DNA from: Cedecea davisae DSM 4568
GTDB taxonomy: Bacteria; Pseudomonadota; Gammaproteobacteria; Enterobacterales; Enterobacteriaceae
Reading direction: 5' to 3'
NCBI RefSeq assembly: GCF_000412335.2
Contig: NZ_KE161030.1
Span: forward strand, 642,015-706,014
DNA length: 64,000 bases
In this document: in pieces, positions 28,131 through 38,876 of the stretch
Numbering within the stretch: the stretch's first letter is position 1
Layout: each line of letters opens with the position of its first letter
Position numbers and translations under genes: made by a program
The notes under the pieces: model-generated
The model's input: the letters and a program-made list of their open reading frames with translations, nothing else
Told to the model about the DNA's origin: nothing
Database searches by the model: none

Positions 28131-29186
28131 ATGCGCAAAATCATTCATGTCGATATGGACTGCTTTTTTGCCGCCGTTGAGATGCGTGATAATCCAGCCC
28201 TGCGCGAAGTTCCGCTGGCTATCGGCGGCAGCGCCCAGCGGCGAGGCGTGATAAGCACCGCAAACTACCCCGCGCGCAAGTTTGGCGTGCACAGCGCCAT
28301 GTCCACGGCGATGGCGCTGAAGCTTTGCCCTCATCTCACCCTGCTGCCGGGCAGATTCGACGCTTATAAAGAAGCCTCAAACCATATTCGCGAAATCTTC
28401 TCCCGCTACACCTCGCTGATTGAGCCGTTGTCTCTCGATGAAGCCTATCTGGACGTGACCAACAGCGAGCATTGCCAGGGCTCGGCAACCCTCATCGCCC
28501 GTGAAATTCGCCAGGCCATTTCCGACGAGCTGAACCTCACGGCTTCCGCCGGCATCGCGCCGGTCAAGTTTCTGGCCAAAATAGCCTCCGACCTTAATAA
28601 GCCGAACGGGCAGTACGTGATTACCCCGGAGCAAGTTCCCGCTTTCCTGGAAACGCTGCCGCTGGGGAAAATCCCCGGCGTCGGCAAGGTAACGGTAGCA
28701 AGGCTGGAAGAGATAGGCCTGCGAACCTGTGCGGACGTGCAAAAAGCCGACCTGGCGCTGCTGCTAAAGCGCTTTGGCAAATTTGGTCGCGTGCTTTGGG
28801 AGCGCAGCCAGGGGATAGACGAGCGGGAAATCAGCAACGAGCGCCAGAGAAAGTCGGTTGGCGTGGAGCGCACGCTGGCGGAAGACATTCATGAATGGCA
28901 GGCGTGCGAGGACATTATCGAACGGCTCTACCCGGAGCTGGAGCGAAGGCTGGCTAAAGAGCGTGCCGACCTGCGCATTGCCCGCCAGGGGGTAAAGCTC
29001 AAGTTTAATGACTTCCAGCTCACCACGCAGGAACACGTCTGGCCGGAGCTGAATAAAGAAGACCTGATTGCTACCGCGCGTAAAGCCTGGGAAGAGCGAA
29101 GAGGAGGGCGGGGCGTCCGGCTGGTGGGGCTACATGTGACTTTGCTGGACCCGCAGCTGGAAAGGCAGCTGCTGCTGGGGCTGTAA
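28131..29186 (+). CDS. dinB: DNA polymerase IV
   Basis: The ATG at 28131 gives 351 residues beginning [18 protein letters not shown], as in E. coli. This Y-family polymerase performs translesion and mutagenic synthesis. Catalytic Asp8 and the SLDEAYLD acidic pair (Asp103/Glu104 region) are present, the little-finger domain follows, and the C-terminal RQLLLGL is the beta-clamp-binding end. SOS control is shown by the LexA box upstream. Confidence 0.97.
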   Translation: MRKIIHVDMDCFFAAVEMRDNPALREVPLAIGGSAQRRGVISTANYPARKFGVHSAMSTAMALKLCPHLTLLPGRFDAYKEASNHIREIFSRYTSLIEPLSLDEAYLDVTNSEHCQGSATLIAREIRQAISDELNLTASAGIAPVKFLAKIASDLNKPNGQYVITPEQVPAFLETLPLGKIPGVGKVTVARLEEIGLRTCADVQKADLALLLKRFGKFGRVLWERSQGIDEREISNERQRKSVGVERTLAEDIHEWQACEDIIERLYPELERRLAKERADLRIARQGVKLKFNDFQLTTQEHVWPELNKEDLIATARKAWEERRGGRGVRLVGLHVTLLDPQLERQLLLGL

Positions 29187-29361
29187 AGATAACCCTCATC
29201 CCGGCCTTCTCCCTGGAAGGGAGAAGGGGAAAAGAATGAGGGCAAGGCAGGCAAAGAAAGCCCCCTCTCCCTTGCAGGGGGAAGGAGAAAAGAATGAGGG
29301 CAAGGCAGGCAAAGAAAGTCCCCTCTCCCTTGTAGGGAGAGGGTTAGGGTGAGGGTAAAAA
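29187..29361. repeat. Intergenic palindromic repeats between dinB and pepD
   Basis: A roughly 60-base unit is present twice in tandem (about 29231–29291 and 29290–29345). Each has a purine-rich stretch (GAATGAGGGCAAGGCAGGC) and a CCCTCTCCCTT…AGGGAGAGGG type hairpin. Similar hairpin repeats are common between enterobacterial genes and may also end the converging dinB and pepD transcripts. Confidence 0.7.
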
Positions 29362-30819
29362 CTACTTCGCCGGAATAGCTTTCAGCAACTCGGTCAGCAG
29401 TTTCCAGTACTGGCCCACGCTTTCAATGTGAACCTGCTCATCCGGAGAGTGAGGCCCGGTGATAGTCGGCCCGATAGAAACCATGTCCATGTCCGGGTAC
29501 GGTTTTTTGAACAGACCGCATTCCAGACCGGCGTGGATAACCATAATGTTCGGGGTTTTGTTGAACAGCTTCTGGTAGGTTTCACGCACCAGATGCATCA
29601 CCGGAGAGTTAGCGTCCGGCTGCCAGCCAGGGTAGCTGCCTTTCGCTTCGGTTTTAGCCCCGGCCAGCTGGCCCAGCGCTTCCAGAACGCCAACAACGTG
29701 GTCTTTACCTGAGTCGATCAGGGAGCGGATCAGGCAGATGATTTCCGCGCTGTCGTCGCTCATGGTCACTACGCCCGCGTTCAGGGAGGTTTCTACCACG
29801 CCTTTTACTTCGTCGGAATTGCGAATAACGCCGTTCGGGGTGGCGTTCAGCAGGCCGAGGAAGTTGGTGCGGCTTTTTGCCGTCAGCGCCTGTTTGTCAG
29901 AGCTTACGGGCTCTACCAGCACGGTCAGGTTCTTCTCTACCGCGGCTAGCTCGTTTTTCAGGATAGCGAGATACTCGTTAGCCAGGGACTTCAGCTCGGC
30001 CGCTTTAGCAGCAGGCACCGCGAGGGTAGCGAATGCTTCACGCGGAATAGCGTTGCGCAGAGTACCGCCGTTCAGATCCAGCAGGCGTGCGTCCAGCTCT
30101 GCTACGTGGGCAAACAGGAAGCGGGCCAGCAGCTTGTTGGCGTTGCCGAGGCCTAGGTGAATATCCCCGCCGGAGTGGCCGCCTTTCAGGCCTTTAATGG
30201 TCAGCTTGAAGGTTTCGAACCCGGCAGGAACCGCTTCGCGCTGCAGCGGCAGAGTGGTGATGAAGTCGATGCCGCCTGCGCAGCCCATGTAGATCTCACC
30301 TTCTTCTTCGGAGTCGGTGTTGATCAGGATATCCGCCTGCAGCCAGCCAGCCTGAAGGCCGAATGCGCCGTCCATACCGGCTTCTTCGGTCATGGTCAGC
30401 AGCACTTCCAGCGGGCCGTGAACCACGCTGTCATCTGCCAGAACCGCCAGGGCAGACGCCATGCCGATGCCGTTGTCCGCGCCCAGAGTGGTGCCGCGAG
30501 CTTTGATCCACTCGCCGTCGATGTACGGCTGGATCGGATCTTTGGTGAAGTCGTGAACGGTGTCGTTGTTTTTCTGCGGCACCATGTCGAGGTGTGCCTG
30601 GAGAACCACGGCTTTGCGGTTTTCCATTCCGGCGGTAGCCGGTTTACGAATCAGGATGTTGCCAACCTGGTCGCGCTCTACGTGCAGGCCTTTTTCTTTT
30701 GCCCAGGACAGGATGTGTTCCGCCAGCTCTTCTTCATGATAGGACGGGTGCGGAATGGAACAGATTTTGGCAAAAATATCCCACAGCGGCTGCGGAGATA
30801 GTTGAGACAATTCAGACAC
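29362..30819 (-). CDS. pepD: Aminoacyl-histidine dipeptidase (peptidase D)
   Basis: The GTG at 30819, after AGGGAG, gives 485 residues and the E. coli N-terminus SELSQLSPQPLWDIF. This M20-family zinc peptidase cuts Xaa-His dipeptides such as carnosine in the cytosol. The metal-site segments LQAHLDMVPQ, LGADNGIGMA, TMTEEAGMDGA and INTDSEEEGE are all visible. It is divergent from gpt. Confidence 0.96.
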   Translation of the reverse strand: MSELSQLSPQPLWDIFAKICSIPHPSYHEEELAEHILSWAKEKGLHVERDQVGNILIRKPATAGMENRKAVVLQAHLDMVPQKNNDTVHDFTKDPIQPYIDGEWIKARGTTLGADNGIGMASALAVLADDSVVHGPLEVLLTMTEEAGMDGAFGLQAGWLQADILINTDSEEEGEIYMGCAGGIDFITTLPLQREAVPAGFETFKLTIKGLKGGHSGGDIHLGLGNANKLLARFLFAHVAELDARLLDLNGGTLRNAIPREAFATLAVPAAKAAELKSLANEYLAILKNELAAVEKNLTVLVEPVSSDKQALTAKSRTNFLGLLNATPNGVIRNSDEVKGVVETSLNAGVVTMSDDSAEIICLIRSLIDSGKDHVVGVLEALGQLAGAKTEAKGSYPGWQPDANSPVMHLVRETYQKLFNKTPNIMVIHAGLECGLFKKPYPDMDMVSIGPTITGPHSPDEQVHIESVGQYWKLLTELLKAIPAK

Positions 30820-30981
30820 GTTGAGTCTCCCTGGAGTCATTTTTTTGGCATACCGGTCACGGTTTTGACCGGGTTCATTTACATCACAAGCTCTGCTTGC
30901 GCGATCTTCCGAGAATACCACTTTCTTTTGTTGCGTGAAGGCTGAATACGAGTAAAAACCACTGCCGTTGGCCCGCAACAC

Positions 30982-31010
30982 TGGTTTTTAGTGCGTCAGA
31001 TCTCTATAAT
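30982..31010 (+). promoter_or_regulatory. Promoter of gpt
   Basis: A consensus TATAAT (31005–31010) with a weak −35 TGGTTT 17 bases upstream resembles the known E. coli gpt promoter region. Confidence 0.65.
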
Positions 31011-31074
31011 CTCGCGCAACCAAAACCCCTTCGAATACTTTTTAAGCCGTTATTTACAGGCCGGGACACTTCAC

Positions 31075-31533
31075 ATGAGCGAAAAATACGTCGTCACCTG
31101 GGACATGTTGCAGATTCACGCCCGCAAGCTGGCTCAGCGCCTGCTGCCAGCAGAACAGTGGAAAGGCATTATCGCCGTTAGCCGTGGTGGCCTGGTGCCG
31201 GGCGCGCTGCTGGCTCGTGAACTGGGAATTCGCCATGTTGATACCGTTTGTATCTCCAGCTACGACCACGATAACCAGCGTGAGCTGACCGTACTGAAAC
31301 GTGCGGAAGGTGACGGTGAAGGCTTCATCGTTATTGATGACCTGGTCGACACCGGCGGTACCGCTGTTGCTATCCGTGAAATGTACCCGAAAGCTCACTT
31401 TGTCACTATCTTCGCCAAGCCTGCTGGCCAGCCGCTGGTGGACGACTACGTGATTGACATCCCGCAGGACACCTGGATTGAGCAGCCGTGGGATATGGGT
31501 GTGGTATTTGTGCCGCCTCTGGCAGGCCGTTAA
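31075..31533 (+). CDS. gpt: Xanthine–guanine phosphoribosyltransferase
   Basis: The ATG at 31075 gives 152 residues, equal to E. coli Gpt, starting [19 protein letters not shown]. It salvages guanine, xanthine and hypoxanthine using PRPP. The PRPP-binding loop [14 protein letters not shown] is near residues 85–98 and the PPi-loop ISRGG-type SRGGLVPG near 36. The open frame upstream covers the leader and is not needed. Order pepD–gpt–frsA–crl is that of E. coli. Confidence 0.97.
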   Translation: MSEKYVVTWDMLQIHARKLAQRLLPAEQWKGIIAVSRGGLVPGALLARELGIRHVDTVCISSYDHDNQRELTVLKRAEGDGEGFIVIDDLVDTGGTAVAIREMYPKAHFVTIFAKPAGQPLVDDYVIDIPQDTWIEQPWDMGVVFVPPLAGR

Positions 31534-31560
31534 TCCCCCATAAGTTATTTGAGTACCTTT

Positions 31561-31580
31561 ACGCCCGGCTAGCCGGGCGT
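31561..31580 (+). terminator. Stem-loop after gpt
   Basis: A 20-base perfect palindrome rich in GC lies 28 bases after the gpt stop. The following T tract is short. Confidence 0.55.
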
Positions 31581-31648
31581 TTGTGTTATTTAGGCGGCAT
31601 CAGGGCTACAATAGCGGCGTTTCTCGTATTCATGGAGGCAGTGAAACG

Positions 31649-32896
31649 ATGTCGCAGGCCAATCTAAGCGAAACTCTCTTTAAGCCCAGATTCAAACACC
31701 CGGAAACCTCGACGCTGGTGCGCCGCGCCCGGCATACTGCGGCCCCGTCAATCCAGTCCGCGCTGGACGGGAAAAACGTTCCTCACTGGTATCGCATGAT
31801 CAATCGTCTGATGTGGATTTGGCGAGGCGTTGACCCGCGTGAAATCCTCGAAGTACAGGCGCGCATTGCCTGTACCAAAGCCGAGCGCACCAACGACGAC
31901 CTGTTTGATACTGTAGTGGGCTACCGCGGTGGAAACTGGATTTACGAATGGTCTAAGCAGGCGATGCTCTGGCAGCAGCGTGCTAACCAGGAAACCGATG
32001 AAGAAAAAATCGGTAAATACTGGCTCCAGGCTGCCAATCTTTACAGCATCGCGGCCTACCCGCACCTGAAGGGCGACGTGCTGGCCGAGCAGGCTCAGGT
32101 CCTGGCTAACCGCGCCTATGAAGAAGCGGCTCCACGCCTTTCTGGCGGCCTGCGCGAGCTGGAGTTCCCGGTAGAAGGCGGCGGCACCATCAGCGGCTTC
32201 CTGCATTTGCCTAAGCAGGGAGAAGGCCCGTTCCCGACGGTATTGATGTGCGGCGGTCTGGACGCTCTGCAAAGCGACTATTACAGCCTGTTTGAGAAAT
32301 ACTTCGCTCCCCAGGGCATTGCGATGCTAACCATCGACATGCCGTCGGTAGGCTTCTCCGCCAAATGGAAGCTGACTCAGGACTCAAGCCTGCTGCACCA
32401 GCACGTACTCAGGGCGTTACCCAATATTCCGTGGGTCGACCACACCCGCGTGGCGGCCTTTGGCTTCCGTTTCGGAGCCAACGTGGCGGTACGCCTTGCC
32501 TACCTTGAAGCTAACCGCCTTAAAGCCGTGGCCTGCCTTGGACCGGTGGTGCACAGCCTGCTGAGCGACCCGCAGCGCCAGGCCGACGTGCCGGAAATGT
32601 ACATCGACGTGCTCGCCAGCCGCCTCGGCATGACCAGCATCTCAGACAGCGCACTGAGCGTGGAGCTTAACCGCTACTCGCTCAAAACCCAGGGCCTGCT
32701 TGGCCGCCGCTGCCCAACGCCGATGCTTTCCGGTTTTTGGGCCAACGACCCCTTCAGCCCGGAAGAAGAATCGCGTTTAATCGCTTCGTCATCTGCGGAC
32801 GGCAAATTACTCGAGATCCCGTTCAACCCGGTGTATCGAAACTTTGACAAAGCGCTGCAAGAAATTACCGGATGGATGAAACAAAGATTACGTTAA
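31649..32896 (+). CDS. frsA: Fermentation–respiration switch protein FrsA (alpha/beta hydrolase)
   Basis: The ATG at 31649 gives 415 residues starting [26 protein letters not shown], matching the 414-residue E. coli protein. The C-terminal half has the alpha/beta-hydrolase fold with the segment [18 protein letters not shown] in place of a usual GxSxG elbow. In E. coli it was reported to bind EIIA-Glc and to affect the balance of fermentation and respiration. The exact enzymatic role is debated. Confidence 0.94.
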   Translation: MSQANLSETLFKPRFKHPETSTLVRRARHTAAPSIQSALDGKNVPHWYRMINRLMWIWRGVDPREILEVQARIACTKAERTNDDLFDTVVGYRGGNWIYEWSKQAMLWQQRANQETDEEKIGKYWLQAANLYSIAAYPHLKGDVLAEQAQVLANRAYEEAAPRLSGGLRELEFPVEGGGTISGFLHLPKQGEGPFPTVLMCGGLDALQSDYYSLFEKYFAPQGIAMLTIDMPSVGFSAKWKLTQDSSLLHQHVLRALPNIPWVDHTRVAAFGFRFGANVAVRLAYLEANRLKAVACLGPVVHSLLSDPQRQADVPEMYIDVLASRLGMTSISDSALSVELNRYSLKTQGLLGRRCPTPMLSGFWANDPFSPEEESRLIASSSADGKLLEIPFNPVYRNFDKALQEITGWMKQRLR

Positions 32897-32953
32897 TGAT
32901 TTGCTAAATCTCAGCGGTTTGCTAAAACAGATGCTTCACAACAGGAGATCGTA

Positions 32954-33355
32954 ATGACGTTACCGAGTGGACACCCGAAAAGTAGACTGATTAGAAAGTT
33001 CGCCTCGCTTGGCCCTTATATTCGGGAAGAGCAGTGTGAAGATAACCGCTTCTTCTTCGATTGCTTGGCTGTTTGCGTTAACGTTAAGCCCGCGCCAGAG
33101 AAGCGCGAGTTCTGGGGATGGTGGATGGTGCTGGAAGCTCAGGAAAAGCAGTTTACCTACACCTGGCAGTTCGGCCTGTTTGATAAAGACGGCAAATGGA
33201 CGGCAACCCCGGCGAAGGACAAAGAAGTCGATGAGAAGCTGGAACATACCCTGCGTGGGTTCCACGGGCGCCTGAAGGATTTACTCGCCAGCCTCGAACT
33301 TGGGCTGGTGCCCGCCGAGAACTTTGCTGAAAAGAAGCTAAAGCTCTCCGCCTGA
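32954..33355 (+). CDS. crl: Sigma-S assembly factor Crl
   Basis: The 133-residue protein has the same length as E. coli Crl. It binds sigma-S and helps it join core RNA polymerase, favouring general stress and curli genes. The conserved [21 protein letters not shown] and [11 protein letters not shown] segments are present. It follows frsA and converges on phoE across a strong bidirectional terminator. Confidence 0.97.
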   Translation: MTLPSGHPKSRLIRKFASLGPYIREEQCEDNRFFFDCLAVCVNVKPAPEKREFWGWWMVLEAQEKQFTYTWQFGLFDKDGKWTATPAKDKEVDEKLEHTLRGFHGRLKDLLASLELGLVPAENFAEKKLKLSA

Positions 33356-33364
33356 AAATAAAAA

Positions 33365-33394
33365 ATCCCCGTTCACCGAACGGGGATTTTTTTT
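33365..33394. terminator. Bidirectional terminator between crl and phoE
   Basis: A 10-bp stem (33365–33374 with 33378–33387) is flanked by an A run and a run of eight T, so it serves both converging genes. Confidence 0.94.
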
Positions 33395-33403
33395 ATCTAA
33401 AAC

Positions 33404-34501
33404 TTAGAACTGGTAGGTCAGCGCCAGAGCAACGACGTTATCGTTATTCAGCTTCAGCTTGTTGCTATCGCTCAGCTGGTTAATTTTGTAGTCGATGTAG
33501 GTAGACATGTTTTTGTTGAAGTAATAGTAAGTCCCGATCTCAATATATTTGGTCAGGTCCGCATCACCAATGCCTTCAATATCTTTCGCTTTGGACTGCA
33601 CGTAGCCGATGGACGGACGCAGGCCGAAGTCAAACTGGTACTGAGCAACCACTTCAAACGCCTGGTTTTTATTAGCAAAACCAGAAACGTTGCTGGCGGA
33701 GTTTGCCAGAGAACCCGGGACGCTGATTGGCGTCATGTTGCGTGTTTCAGCGTAGGTTGTTGCCAGGTAAACGTTGTTTTTGTCGTACTTGATACCGGTG
33801 GTCCAGGCTTCGGCTTTAGTGCCCTGGCCGTAAGCGCCGGATTCTTGTTTGTTAGTACGGTCAGAGTTAGCGTATGCGCCGCCTACGGTCAGGCCGGTAT
33901 CGGCGATGTCATAGGTCAAAGAAGTGCCGAAGCCGTCGCCGTTCTGTTTAGTCACATCGCGGCCGTCGTTCTGGTTTTTGCCCTGGTATTGCAGAGCCAG
34001 TTTCAGGCCATCTACCAGACCAAAGAAGTTGTTGTTGCGGTAAGTCGCAACGCCGTTGGTACGGCCGGTCATGAAGTTGTCGGTTCTGGTGTAAGAGTCG
34101 TTACCATAATCCGGCATCATATCGGTGAAGGCACCGATGTTGTACAGCACGCCGTAGTTACGGCCGTAGTCGAATGAGCCGTAGTCACCTGCTTTCAGGC
34201 CGGCAAACGCCAGACGGGTTTTCGCGGTATTTGGGTCACCTTCAACTTTGTTGGCGGCAACCTGGTATTCCCACTGGCCAAAACCGGTCAGCTGGCTGTT
34301 GATCTGAGTTTCGCCTTTGAAGCCCAGACGCGCATAGGTGCCGTCGCCGTCTACTGAGTTGTTGTCGCTCAGATAGTGCTCGGCTTTTACGCGGCCGTAG
34401 AGATCCAGTTTGTTACCGTTTTTGTTGTAAACTTCGGCTGCCTGAGACGCGGAAGCCGCAACGATGCCCATTACCACTAATGCCAGTGTGCTCTTTTTCA
34501 T
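33404..34501 (-). CDS. phoE: Outer-membrane phosphoporin
   Basis: The 365-residue trimeric porin has a signal peptide ([21 protein letters not shown], cut before AEVYN), 16 amphipathic strands and the terminal Phe of outer-membrane barrels. The PhoE-like ending [15 protein letters not shown] and the place between crl and proB identify it over OmpC/OmpF. It is longer than E. coli PhoE (351), mostly in surface loops. It favours anions and phosphate. A Pho-box-like sequence lies upstream. Confidence 0.93.
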   Translation of the reverse strand: MKKSTLALVVMGIVAASASQAAEVYNKNGNKLDLYGRVKAEHYLSDNNSVDGDGTYARLGFKGETQINSQLTGFGQWEYQVAANKVEGDPNTAKTRLAFAGLKAGDYGSFDYGRNYGVLYNIGAFTDMMPDYGNDSYTRTDNFMTGRTNGVATYRNNNFFGLVDGLKLALQYQGKNQNDGRDVTKQNGDGFGTSLTYDIADTGLTVGGAYANSDRTNKQESGAYGQGTKAEAWTTGIKYDKNNVYLATTYAETRNMTPISVPGSLANSASNVSGFANKNQAFEVVAQYQFDFGLRPSIGYVQSKAKDIEGIGDADLTKYIEIGTYYYFNKNMSTYIDYKINQLSDSNKLKLNNDNVVALALTYQF

Positions 34502-34585
34502 TTGTTATCCCAAGAATGGTGAAAGCCTGCAAAATTATTCCAGGAGTCGGGCTCCCGCTAAAAACAGGAAGGGTTTTATCGTCCG

Positions 34586-34607
34586 GAGATTAAAGATTTA
34601 TGACAAT
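34586..34607 (-). promoter_or_regulatory. Possible Pho box of phoE
   Basis: The minus strand reads TTGTCATAAATCTTTAATCTCC, which resembles the PhoB site of E. coli phoE (CTGTAATATATCTTTAA type). It lies about 85–105 bases before the start. Confidence 0.45.
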
Positions 34608-34799
34608 TTAGGAGAAAGATTAAATATTCGTAATAAAGTTTGTATGTCATAAAAATGTAAAATATATCGACTACATTCAGCGATCCTTTCTCCCTTCTTA
34701 GCCCTTTTCCCGCACCGCCTGTTGGCAAGCCGCGTGACTCCTGTTACAACGTCATCTGGCTTTTTAATTTCCCCCTTTTCGTAAAAATGGCAGAGAATC

Positions 34800-35903
34800 A
34801 TGAGTGACAGCCAGACGCTGGTGGTAAAACTAGGCACCAGCGTATTAACCGGTGGCTCCCGCCGCCTGAACCGCGCCCATATTGTTGAATTGGTTCGCCA
34901 GTGTGCTCAGCTGCACGCGGCGGGGCATCGTATTGTTATTGTTACCTCCGGGGCGATTGCCGCCGGACGCGAACATTTGGGTTACCCCGAACTCCCCGCA
35001 ACCATCGCCTCCAAGCAATTGCTGGCCGCGGTGGGGCAAAGCCGCCTGATCCAGCTCTGGGAACAGCTGTTTTCTATTTACGGCATTCACGTAGGGCAGA
35101 TGCTGCTGACCCGCGCCGACATGGAAGACCGTGAACGTTTCCTTAATGCCCGCGACACGCTAAGAGCCTTGCTGGACAACAACATTGTGCCGGTCATTAA
35201 TGAAAACGACGCGGTGGCGACGGCGGAAATCAAAGTAGGCGATAACGACAACCTTTCTGCCCTGGCCGCTATTCTGGCCGGAGCCGACAAACTGCTGCTG
35301 CTGACCGACCAGCAGGGGCTGTACACCGCCGACCCGCGTAATAACCCGGAAGCGGAATTGATCAAAGAAGTTCACGGCATAGACGACGCGCTGCGCGCCA
35401 TCGCCGGGGACAGCGTGTCCGGCCTGGGAACGGGCGGTATGGGCACCAAATTGCAGGCCGCGGACGTTGCCTGCCGCGCGGGCATAGACGTTATCATCGC
35501 CGCTGGCAGCAAGCCCGGCGTAATTGGCGACGTGATGGCCGGGACGCCGGTTGGTACACGTTTCCACGCCCAGCAGTCTCCGCTGGAAAACCGTAAACGC
35601 TGGATCTTTGGCGCTCCGCCTGCGGGTGAAATCACCGTGGATGACGGCGCGCTGTCTGCCATTCTCGAGCGCGGAAGCTCGCTGCTGCCAAAAGGCATTA
35701 AAAGCGTGAGCGGCAATTTCTCTCGCGGGGAAGTGATCCGCATTCGCAGCCTGGAAGGGCGCGACATTGCCCACGGCGTTTGCCGCTACAACAGCGACGC
35801 GCTGCGCCGCATCGCCGGGCATCACTCCCAGCAAATTGACGAAATCCTCGGCTATGAATACGGCCCGGTGGCCGTTCATCGCGACGACATGATTGTTAAC
35901 TAA
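34800..35903 (+). CDS. proB: Glutamate 5-kinase
   Basis: The 367-residue enzyme phosphorylates glutamate as the first committed step of proline synthesis and is inhibited by proline. The amino-acid kinase domain ([13 protein letters not shown] at the N-terminus, [33 protein letters not shown]) is followed by a PUA domain from about residue 275. Length equals E. coli ProB. proA starts 10 bases after its stop. Confidence 0.97.
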   Translation: MSDSQTLVVKLGTSVLTGGSRRLNRAHIVELVRQCAQLHAAGHRIVIVTSGAIAAGREHLGYPELPATIASKQLLAAVGQSRLIQLWEQLFSIYGIHVGQMLLTRADMEDRERFLNARDTLRALLDNNIVPVINENDAVATAEIKVGDNDNLSALAAILAGADKLLLLTDQQGLYTADPRNNPEAELIKEVHGIDDALRAIAGDSVSGLGTGGMGTKLQAADVACRAGIDVIIAAGSKPGVIGDVMAGTPVGTRFHAQQSPLENRKRWIFGAPPAGEITVDDGALSAILERGSSLLPKGIKSVSGNFSRGEVIRIRSLEGRDIAHGVCRYNSDALRRIAGHHSQQIDEILGYEYGPVAVHRDDMIVN

Positions 35904-35913
35904 GGAGCAGGCA

Positions 35914-37167
35914 ATGCTTGAACAAATGGGTAAAGCGGCAAAAGAGGCCTCTTACCAGCTGGCACTGCTCTCCGGACGCGAGAAAAACCGCGTGCTGGAA
36001 AAAATTGCCGACTCTCTCGAAGCCCAGGCCGAAGAAATTCTGGCGGCTAACCAGCAGGACGTGGAAGAGGCGCGTAAAAACGGCCTTAGCGAAGCAATGC
36101 TCGACCGCCTGCTGCTCACTCCGGCACGCCTGAAAGGCATCGCCGATGACGTGCGCCAGGTCTGTAACCTCGCCGACCCGGTAGGGCAGGTGATTGACGG
36201 CGGGCTGCTGGACAGCGGGCTGCGTATTGAACGCCGCCGCGTGCCGCTCGGCGTGGTGGGCGTGATTTATGAAGCGCGCCCGAATGTGACAGTAGACGTA
36301 GCTTCTCTGTGCCTGAAAACCGGCAACGCCGCTATTCTGCGCGGCGGGAAAGAAACGTGGCGCACCAATAACGCCACGGTCGCCGTGATCCAGAATGCGC
36401 TGGAAGCTTGCGGTCTGCCGAAGGCGGCTGTTCAGGCGATTGAAAATCCGGATCGCGCTCTGGTTAACGAAATGCTGCGCCTCGACCGCTACATCGACAT
36501 GCTCATCCCACGGGGCGGCGCTGGCCTGCACAAGCTTTGCCGCGAGCAGTCGACTATTCCGGTTATCACCGGCGGGATTGGCGTTTGCCACATCGTGGTG
36601 GATGACACCGCAGAGTTTGAACCGGCGCTGAATATCATCGTTAACGCCAAAACCCAGCGCCCGAGCACCTGTAATACGGTGGAAACGCTGCTGGTGCACC
36701 AGGCGATTGCGGAGAGCTTCCTGCCTGCGCTTAGCAAGCAGATGGCTGACTCCGGCGTAACGTTACACGCTGACGAAAAATCTCTGTCGATCCTGAAAAA
36801 CGGCCCGGCGGTAGTAGAAGCGGTGAAAGAGGCGGATTACAACGACGAGTGGCTCTCGCTGCACCTTAATGTGAAAGTGGTTGCCGACCTGGATGACGCC
36901 ATCGCGCATATTCGCGAGCACGGCACCCAGCACTCCGACGCCATCCTCACCCGCACGCTGCGCAATGCGAACCGCTTTATTAACGAAGTGGACTCCTCTG
37001 CCGTGTACGTCAACGCCTCAACCCGCTTCACCGACGGCGGCCAGTTTGGCCTTGGCGCAGAAGTAGCCGTGAGCACCCAGAAGCTACACGCTCGCGGCCC
37101 GATGGGGCTTGAAGCCTTAACCACCTACAAGTGGATCGGCTTTGGCGACGATACCATTCGTGCGTAA
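35914..37167 (+). CDS. proA: Gamma-glutamyl phosphate reductase
   Basis: The ATG at 35914 follows AAGGAG and gives 417 residues, the E. coli length. It reduces glutamyl-5-phosphate with NADPH to the semialdehyde. The aldehyde-dehydrogenase-like fold includes [23 protein letters not shown] and the catalytic Cys in [13 protein letters not shown]. It is co-transcribed with proB and followed by thrW. Confidence 0.97.
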   Translation: MLEQMGKAAKEASYQLALLSGREKNRVLEKIADSLEAQAEEILAANQQDVEEARKNGLSEAMLDRLLLTPARLKGIADDVRQVCNLADPVGQVIDGGLLDSGLRIERRRVPLGVVGVIYEARPNVTVDVASLCLKTGNAAILRGGKETWRTNNATVAVIQNALEACGLPKAAVQAIENPDRALVNEMLRLDRYIDMLIPRGGAGLHKLCREQSTIPVITGGIGVCHIVVDDTAEFEPALNIIVNAKTQRPSTCNTVETLLVHQAIAESFLPALSKQMADSGVTLHADEKSLSILKNGPAVVEAVKEADYNDEWLSLHLNVKVVADLDDAIAHIREHGTQHSDAILTRTLRNANRFINEVDSSAVYVNASTRFTDGGQFGLGAEVAVSTQKLHARGPMGLEALTTYKWIGFGDDTIRA

Positions 37168-37276
37168 ATAGCCCACGGGTGATGCAAAAACCAGCATGCA
37201 GTTTGATAAGTGGTTGACGCATCACCCGATCTTTCTTACCCTTTTACACCGTTACCCGCACGACACCTTTCTCCGT

Positions 37277-37352
37277 GCCGATATAGCTCAGTTGGTAGAG
37301 CAGCGCATTCGTAATGCGAAGGTCGTAGGTTCGACTCCTATTATCGGCACCA
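37277..37352 (+). tRNA. thrW: tRNA-Thr (CGT anticodon)
   Basis: The 76-base cloverleaf carries the TTCGTAA anticodon loop and an encoded CCA, and is the same as E. coli thrW. It is a well-known integration site of P4-like elements. Here its 3' end is the left att core of the island. Confidence 0.97.
37336..37352 (+). other. attL core of the thrW island
   Basis: The last 17 bases of thrW (TCCTATTATCGGCACCA) recur as imperfect copies at 57929–57945 (one G missing) and 62409–62425 (one base changed), marking the right ends of the element and of a second module. Confidence 0.85.
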
Positions 37353-37517
37353 TTCAAACATCTTCTAACGTCTACTAAAGCTTACTGAAACCCCGTATAC
37401 TCTAGACATAAAGCCCTTTTTTGTATTTTGCCGTCTACTGGCATATCCCAAAATCTACACATGGTTGGGGGTACATTCGGGGGTATATGCTGTTCGGTCT
37501 TATGGAGATACCCCCAG

Positions 37518-38732
37518 ATGAAGCTCAACGCCCGCCAGGTCGATACTGCCAAGCCCAAGGATAAACCCTATAAACTTGCTGACGGTGGCGGCCTTTACCT
37601 TCTCGTTAATCCCAATGGTGCAAAATACTGGAGACTCAAGTATCGGGTGGCAGGGAAAGAGAAGCTGCTCGCTTTAGGTGTGTATCCAGACGTTACCCTA
37701 GCTGATGCGCGTTCTAAACGTGATGAGGCAAAAAGGGGTATCGCTGGGGGTATCGATCCTAACGAAGCAAAGCGGGAAGAAAAGGCAATTCGCGAAGCGC
37801 AGATAAACAACACATTTCAGGATCTCGCGACTGAGTGGCATTCGAGCAAACTCAAAAAATGGTCTGCCGGATACGCTTCAGACATTATGGAAGCGTTCAA
37901 TAAAGACGTATTCCCATATATTGGTAAGAAGTCAATTGCCGAAATTAAACCTCTAGAGCTGTTAAATGTTCTTCGCCGTATGGAAGGGCGCGGGGCAACA
38001 GAGAAAGCCAAAAAAGTGCGGCAGCGTTGCGGCGAGGTTTTCCGTTATGCCATCGTTACCGGCAGGGCTGAATATAACCCAGCCCCGGATCTCACTAGCG
38101 CCATGCAGGGACATGAATCCAACCATTATCCTTTCCTGAATGCGACAGAGCTTCCAGAATTTTTTGAGGCGCTATCACGCTATTCAGGTAGTGAGCTGGT
38201 GGTGCTGGCTGCGTACTTGCTTATCATTACCGGCCTCAGAACGGGAGAATTGCGCGGGGCATCGTGGCAAGAAATCGATGAGCAGGCCGCAGTATGGGAA
38301 ATCCCCGCTGAACGCATGAAGATGCGCCGGCCACACATAGTCCCTTTATCCCAGCAAGCACTAACTATCATTGCGCGAATACGTGAAATGACGGGTAGAT
38401 ATTCGCTTATATTCCCCGGGCGCAATGATCCACGGAAGACTATGAGTGAGGCCAGCATTAACCAAGTATTTAAGCGGATTGGGTATGCCGGGAGAGTCAC
38501 GGGGCATGGCTTCCGCCATACAATGAGCACCATCCTCCACGAGCAGGGATATAACACCGCATGGATTGAAACCCAACTGGCACACGTCGATAAAAATAGT
38601 ATCCGTGGTACCTACAACCATGCGCAGTATCTGGATGGTCGCCGGGAAATGCTTCAGTGGTATGCCGACTACATGGATAGCTTGGAGCGAGGCGAAAATG
38701 TGGTTCATGGGGCATTCGGTAAACGCGCCTGA
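37518..38732 (+). CDS. int: P4-type tyrosine integrase
   Basis: The ATG at 37518 gives 404 residues. The N-terminal DUF4102 arm-binding part (MKLNARQVDTAKPKDKPYKLADGGGLYLLV) is followed by a core-binding domain and the catalytic domain with Arg241, His330-x-x-Arg333, His356 and the nucleophile Tyr366. It starts 165 bases after thrW, which it uses as attB. Paired GGGGGTA words at 37467–37485, just before the gene, recur near both right att copies, and CGTCTAC/GTAGAC words flank it, so these may be arm or regulatory sites. Confidence 0.95.
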   Translation: MKLNARQVDTAKPKDKPYKLADGGGLYLLVNPNGAKYWRLKYRVAGKEKLLALGVYPDVTLADARSKRDEAKRGIAGGIDPNEAKREEKAIREAQINNTFQDLATEWHSSKLKKWSAGYASDIMEAFNKDVFPYIGKKSIAEIKPLELLNVLRRMEGRGATEKAKKVRQRCGEVFRYAIVTGRAEYNPAPDLTSAMQGHESNHYPFLNATELPEFFEALSRYSGSELVVLAAYLLIITGLRTGELRGASWQEIDEQAAVWEIPAERMKMRRPHIVPLSQQALTIIARIREMTGRYSLIFPGRNDPRKTMSEASINQVFKRIGYAGRVTGHGFRHTMSTILHEQGYNTAWIETQLAHVDKNSIRGTYNHAQYLDGRREMLQWYADYMDSLERGENVVHGAFGKRA

Positions 38733-38876
38733 CTGGATGGATAGACAGTAATAGCGGTTGCTAGTAGACTTCTGTAGACGAACAAAGAATAGGCTATGTC
38801 TAGGCTGATCCCCGAAAACCCGCACACCTCTGCGGGCTGGCATAGCCGCCAAAATCAGAGGGCGTGAGGTGGCGTT

